Part shown: one piece after another, positions 49,842 to 52,271 of the stretch
Layout of the letters: the number at the start of each line of letters is the position of its first letter
Numbering within the stretch: position 1 is the stretch's first letter
Assembly (NCBI GenBank): GCA_012959995.1
Contig: DUCC01000036.1
Location: 1 to 52,271 of the forward strand
Source of the DNA: Acidimicrobiia bacterium
Lineage (GTDB): Bacteria > Actinomycetota > Acidimicrobiia > Acidimicrobiales > MedAcidi-G1
Length of the DNA stretch: 52,271 bases
Direction of reading: 5' to 3'
Notes under the pieces: model-generated
The model's input: the letters and a program-made list of their open reading frames with translations, nothing else
Databases searched by the model: none
What the model was told of the DNA's origin: nothing
Translations under genes and position numbers: made by a program

Positions 49842-50473
49842 CGACACCACTAGGAGATGATAAACAGAAAAACGTCGACGGGCGTGCAACACGTGGCGCC
49901 CGCGACTTTGATCGGAACCACAGAGACATCCTCAACGCTGCGATTGAACTAATCGGTGAGGATGTACCCCGCTCGTTGACGGTCGCCGCGGTGGCAGAAC
50001 GGTCTGGCTTTTCGCCCATGACAGTGTACAAACATTTCCCAGGTGGTCGGGCGGAAATGGTGGGGATTATCCGCAATCAGGTACTAGCCAGCGGTGCACA
50101 GAAGTACATGCAACAGGCGCCGACGTTGTCCGGTGAGGAACACCCGCGAGCCTTTCTGTTTGCGATGGTTGACGAATTTCTCTCAAACAAAAACCTGGTC
50201 ATTCATTCGCTCTCAATGAGCATCGAACTCGCCGACAAGAACGCGTGGATTTCAGACCCTATAGGACTCGCCTGGCACTCAATTGAGATGGCGGAAAAGA
50301 CCATCGAACTGCCGGCTACGGTGGCCGAGTTGGCGACGCTGATGGCAACGTTTTTCCGGGGAGCGTTATACGCGTGGTGCAACCGGTTCTTATCCGACGA
50401 AGAGTTTAAACGCCTCGCCGTTCAGTCTTTCGATGTGGCGATCGCCGCAGCTGAGGCGGGACATCATGCGTAG
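49838..50473 (+). CDS. TetR-family transcriptional regulator
   Basis: 211 aa from a GTG overlapping the desaturase stop. The N-terminal HTH covers about residues 25-70: ILNAAIELIGEDVPRSLTVAAVAERSGFSPMTVYKHFPGG. The rest is a helical ligand-binding domain (LFAMVDEFLSNKNLVIHSL, ATFFRGALYAWCNRFLSDEEFKRLA). Coupling to the desaturase suggests it represses that operon in response to a lipid. The frame stays open upstream into the desaturase gene, but that part is not TetR-like. Confidence 0.88.
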   Translation: MTTPLGDDKQKNVDGRATRGARDFDRNHRDILNAAIELIGEDVPRSLTVAAVAERSGFSPMTVYKHFPGGRAEMVGIIRNQVLASGAQKYMQQAPTLSGEEHPRAFLFAMVDEFLSNKNLVIHSLSMSIELADKNAWISDPIGLAWHSIEMAEKTIELPATVAELATLMATFFRGALYAWCNRFLSDEEFKRLAVQSFDVAIAAAEAGHHA

Positions 50474-50596
50474 ACCACTGCCTGCCATTTGCTGTGCTAC
50501 ATAAGTTCCCCTTTAAGGTCTCAACGGGACGAACCGCTGTGCCCCCCAACGACGGTAGTACGCATTCCCTAAGCCCGTAATAAAGCCAGCGACTAG

Positions 50597-51481
50597 TTAG
50601 CCACTGCGATGTGATCGTTGGCGCTCCATTAAACTGCTCCAATCCCATCCTTGGCCGCCCATACGCTCAACATCGGCCAAGAACTGCCCCACCATTGAAG
50701 TGATCGGGAGCGGAACAGCCATTTCTCGGGCTGCTTCCATGCACAAGGCAATGTCTTTTTGCATTAACGGGGTAGCGAAGCCAAAGTCGTACTCTCCGGC
50801 CAGCATGGTTTCCGCCCGGTTTTCCATTTGCCATGACGTTGAAGAACCCTTCAACATAACCGAAATTACCTGGGCCACATCAAGGCCAGCAGACTCTGCA
50901 AAATCTAAACCCTCGGCTAAGGCTTGGCAGAGGCCAACCACGCAAATTTGGTTAGCCATTTTGGTCAGTTGCCCCGCCCCGGAAGGGCCTAAATGGGTGG
51001 CCAAACTGGCATAAAGTTCAATGAAGGGCAGGGCCCGGGTTACCGATTCGTCAGCCCCGCCCACCATGATGGTTAAGCCACCGTTTACCGCACCTTGTAC
51101 ACCTCCAGAAACCGGGGCATCCAAAAAGCCAGCTCCCTGATTGGTCGCCGCTTCGGCCAGTTCACGAGATACAGCTACCGAAGCCGTGGTGTGATCTACC
51201 CACACTGCACCGGTTTCTAAGCCAGCGAAAATCCCGTCGTCGCCGTAAGCAGCAGTGCGCAGATGGGCGTCGGCGGGAAGCGAGGTGAACACTATTGACG
51301 CCCCAGCGGCAGCTTCTCGAGGAGAAGAGGCAGCCTGCCCGCCGTGTTCAGCCACCCAGCGGTCGACGGTTTCTTCAAAAATGTCAAAAACAGTGACCTG
51401 ATGGCCGGCGGCTCTTAAATGGCCAGCCATCGGATAACCCATGCGCCCTAAACCAATAAAAGCAAATTTTTCAACGCTCAT
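50597..51481 (-). CDS. NAD(P)-dependent beta-hydroxyacid dehydrogenase (3-hydroxyisobutyrate dehydrogenase family)
   Basis: A 294-aa protein: Rossmann start FIGLGRMGYPMAGHLRAAGH, VFTSLPADAHLR, the substrate loop FLDAPVSGGVQGAVNGGLTIMVGG, the catalytic lysine in GAGQLTKMANQ, then a helical C terminus. Members oxidise 3-hydroxyisobutyrate, tartronate semialdehyde or similar acids. It overlaps the DUF1185 gene by 4 nt, so the two probably act in one small-acid or amino-acid pathway. The 50474-50596 gap before it holds nothing I recognise. Confidence 0.92.
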   Translation of the reverse strand: MSVEKFAFIGLGRMGYPMAGHLRAAGHQVTVFDIFEETVDRWVAEHGGQAASSPREAAAGASIVFTSLPADAHLRTAAYGDDGIFAGLETGAVWVDHTTASVAVSRELAEAATNQGAGFLDAPVSGGVQGAVNGGLTIMVGGADESVTRALPFIELYASLATHLGPSGAGQLTKMANQICVVGLCQALAEGLDFAESAGLDVAQVISVMLKGSSTSWQMENRAETMLAGEYDFGFATPLMQKDIALCMEAAREMAVPLPITSMVGQFLADVERMGGQGWDWSSLMERQRSHRSG

Positions 51482-52065
51482 GCGGGTACTCCTTCGGTTC
51501 CGCGGTCAGCCAAAGTAAAGCCATTGACCAAACGCTCGTGGACCCTGCCGCCTATAGCCATAGCCAAGACAAACACGATCTCGTTTTCTCGTGGAGCATC
51601 GGGTACCCCGACTTCCATGGCGTCGTAATGGCTACCCACATAAGACCAAGCGAGATGGGTAAGTGGAATATCAATTCTGGCACCCATGCCGGCCACTTTT
51701 TTTGTTGAGGGGACAATGGCAGTGCCAGCCCCTAAAGACGCACGCATACCGGTCCCTCCGGGTATGTGCCATACTGCCCCGTGTTCGATTTCACCCGCAC
51801 CGCCCACAATTGCGCCTTTGCCATAACCGTCAATAATGGCGGGGTCCCCTCCCAAAAGGTCAATGAGATTTGTTCCCATTTCGTGGCCGAGGGCTTTTAG
51901 TTCCTCGGTGGCTGTTTGGAAATCTTCAACAAAAGTGCCAGCGTACGGGTTGCTTACCACCGCCATCATGGCAGCTTTCTTTACCGGACGTTCGGGCGGC
52001 GGTCCAAACTCATGGCGTATTTCCTCTACGGCACTAACAAACTTTCTCACCACAAAAAGACTCAT
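51478..52065 (-). CDS. DUF1185 'amino acid synthesis' family protein
   Basis: A 195-aa protein with the DUF1185 pattern: VRKFVSAVEEIRHEFG, AAMMAVVSNPYAGTF, GYGKGAIVGGAGEIEHGAVWHIPGG, GAGTAIVPSTKKVAGMGARIDIPLTH and ENEIVFVLAMAIGGRVHERL. Function is not established beyond a loose link to amino acid metabolism. Many relatives sit beside oxidoreductase genes, as here. AGGGGGG lies before the ATG. Confidence 0.88.
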   Translation of the reverse strand: MSLFVVRKFVSAVEEIRHEFGPPPERPVKKAAMMAVVSNPYAGTFVEDFQTATEELKALGHEMGTNLIDLLGGDPAIIDGYGKGAIVGGAGEIEHGAVWHIPGGTGMRASLGAGTAIVPSTKKVAGMGARIDIPLTHLAWSYVGSHYDAMEVGVPDAPRENEIVFVLAMAIGGRVHERLVNGFTLADRGTEGVPA

Positions 52066-52139
52066 TCGGTCCCCCCTAGGGCGCTTTTCGCGCCGGTAAA
52101 ACTCAATGTCAAAGATACTCGCCGCGAAGGTACTACATC

Positions 52140-52177
52140 AAGGCCTTAGAAACCACCGTTGAGTGCAGTTGTTTGTG
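52140..52177 (+). repeat. 38-bp repeat copy C beside tRNA-Pro
   Basis: Encodes KALETTVECSCL followed by TGG and a TAA stop (52179-52181), matching the helicase C terminus. Similarity continues past the stop (TAG-A-AGCACAAA at 52187-52199, as after copy A). Upstream in frame it reads SPRRYYI, closer to copy B (APREYRM) than to the helicase. No gene precedes it: the frame runs back into the start of the opposite DUF1185 gene. Confidence 0.78.
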
Positions 52178-52196
52178 GTAATCCACTAGACAGCAC

Positions 52197-52222
52197 AAAA
52201 CCCCTGCTCAAGCAAGGGTTTT
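52197..52222. terminator. Hairpin with T-run beyond tRNA-Pro
   Basis: AAAACCC-C-TGC / GCA-A-GGGTTTT pairs around a TCAA loop with one mismatch. A-T rich ends give a U-run in either direction. It lies 3 bp beyond the encoded CCA of tRNA-Pro and just after repeat copy C. Confidence 0.65.
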
Positions 52223-52225
52223 ATT

Positions 52226-52271
52226 TGGTCGGGCTGAGAGGATTTGAACCTCCGACCTTCGGTCCCCCAGA
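52226..52271 (-). tRNA. tRNA-Pro (anticodon GGG), 5' part beyond the window
   Basis: The visible 3' half, read on the minus strand, gives anticodon loop CTGGGGG (anticodon GGG), a 5-nt variable loop, T arm GGAGG-TTCAAAT-CCTCT, acceptor strand CAGCCCG, discriminator A and encoded CCA. The D arm and 5' acceptor strand lie outside the window. Confidence 0.85.

Noticed and set aside
48776-52225. Classic integrative element inserted at tRNA-Pro with att repeats
   Set aside because: No integrase, and the tRNA 3' end sequence is not repeated at the other side. The repeats match the helicase end, not the tRNA.
1-52271. CRISPR arrays, insertion sequences, prophage or toxin-antitoxin loci
   Set aside because: No regularly spaced direct repeats, transposase, integrase or phage structural genes were seen on either strand.

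Overview
The window is a gene-dense piece of a bacterial chromosome. It most likely comes from a free-living, mid-GC actinobacterium, and a marine or freshwater Acidimicrobiia-like lineage would fit. That placement is an inference from a split menaquinone (menFDHC) operon, two-gene-alpha pntAA/pntAB/pntB, several probably leaderless genes (a -10 box ending 6-7 nt before the start codon), many 4-nt gene overlaps and the general protein flavour. No rRNA, phage, CRISPR array or insertion sequence was seen.

Layout. 1-3.6 kb: VOC protein (cut by the window edge), a gene remnant, DUF2237, PaaI-like thioesterase, and an OYE/dienoyl-CoA-reductase-type flavoenzyme. 3.6-7.9 kb: a lipoprotein with a papain/C39-like core, a His-rich membrane protein, and a divergent Lrp regulator/LysE exporter pair. 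7.9-12.7 kb (minus strand): tRNA-Glu, tRNA-Gln, YdcF, gltX, LMW phosphatase, HSL-type esterase and a PrdB/GrdB-like selenoprotein whose in-frame TGA splits the reading frame. 12.7-18.3 kb: MerR regulator translationally coupled to menF-menD-menH-menC. 18.3-27.3 kb: MBL-fold alkylsulfatase-like hydrolase, alpha/beta hydrolase, glutamine cyclotransferase lipoprotein, DNA methyltransferase with an extra C-terminal domain, a small orphan, and three exported proteins (glycosidase-like, Tat amidohydrolase, CapA-like). 27.3-31.8 kb: serC, NTF2-like, a second selenoprotein (thioredoxin-like, U-G-C), a decayed PEP-utilising-enzyme gene and a LysM lipoprotein. 31.9-40.3 kb: aldo/keto reductase, then a full nucleoside-salvage and deoxyribose-catabolism block (cdd, deoA; punA, phosphopentose/hexose mutase, deoC, two ALDH-like genes). 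40.4-44.9 kb: TPP enzyme and the pnt transhydrogenase operon. 45-48.8 kb: membrane spermidine-synthase-like protein and an SF2 helicase. 48.8-50.5 kb: a desaturase/TetR cassette that looks foreign. 50.6-52.3 kb: a beta-hydroxyacid dehydrogenase, a DUF1185 protein and a partial tRNA-Pro.

The strongest observations are the two TGA-interrupted genes. Each has TGA at the position of a redox cysteine, and each has a perfect stem-loop with a G-containing 5-nt loop 17 or 20 nt downstream, as expected of bacterial SECIS elements. Conventional gene calling splits each into two false genes. The second is a family of 38-bp repeats matching the 3' end of the helicase gene: one copy is inverted directly after it, and another lies 3.4 kb away beside tRNA-Pro. 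The differences are mostly synonymous, and the copies bracket the foreign-looking cassette.
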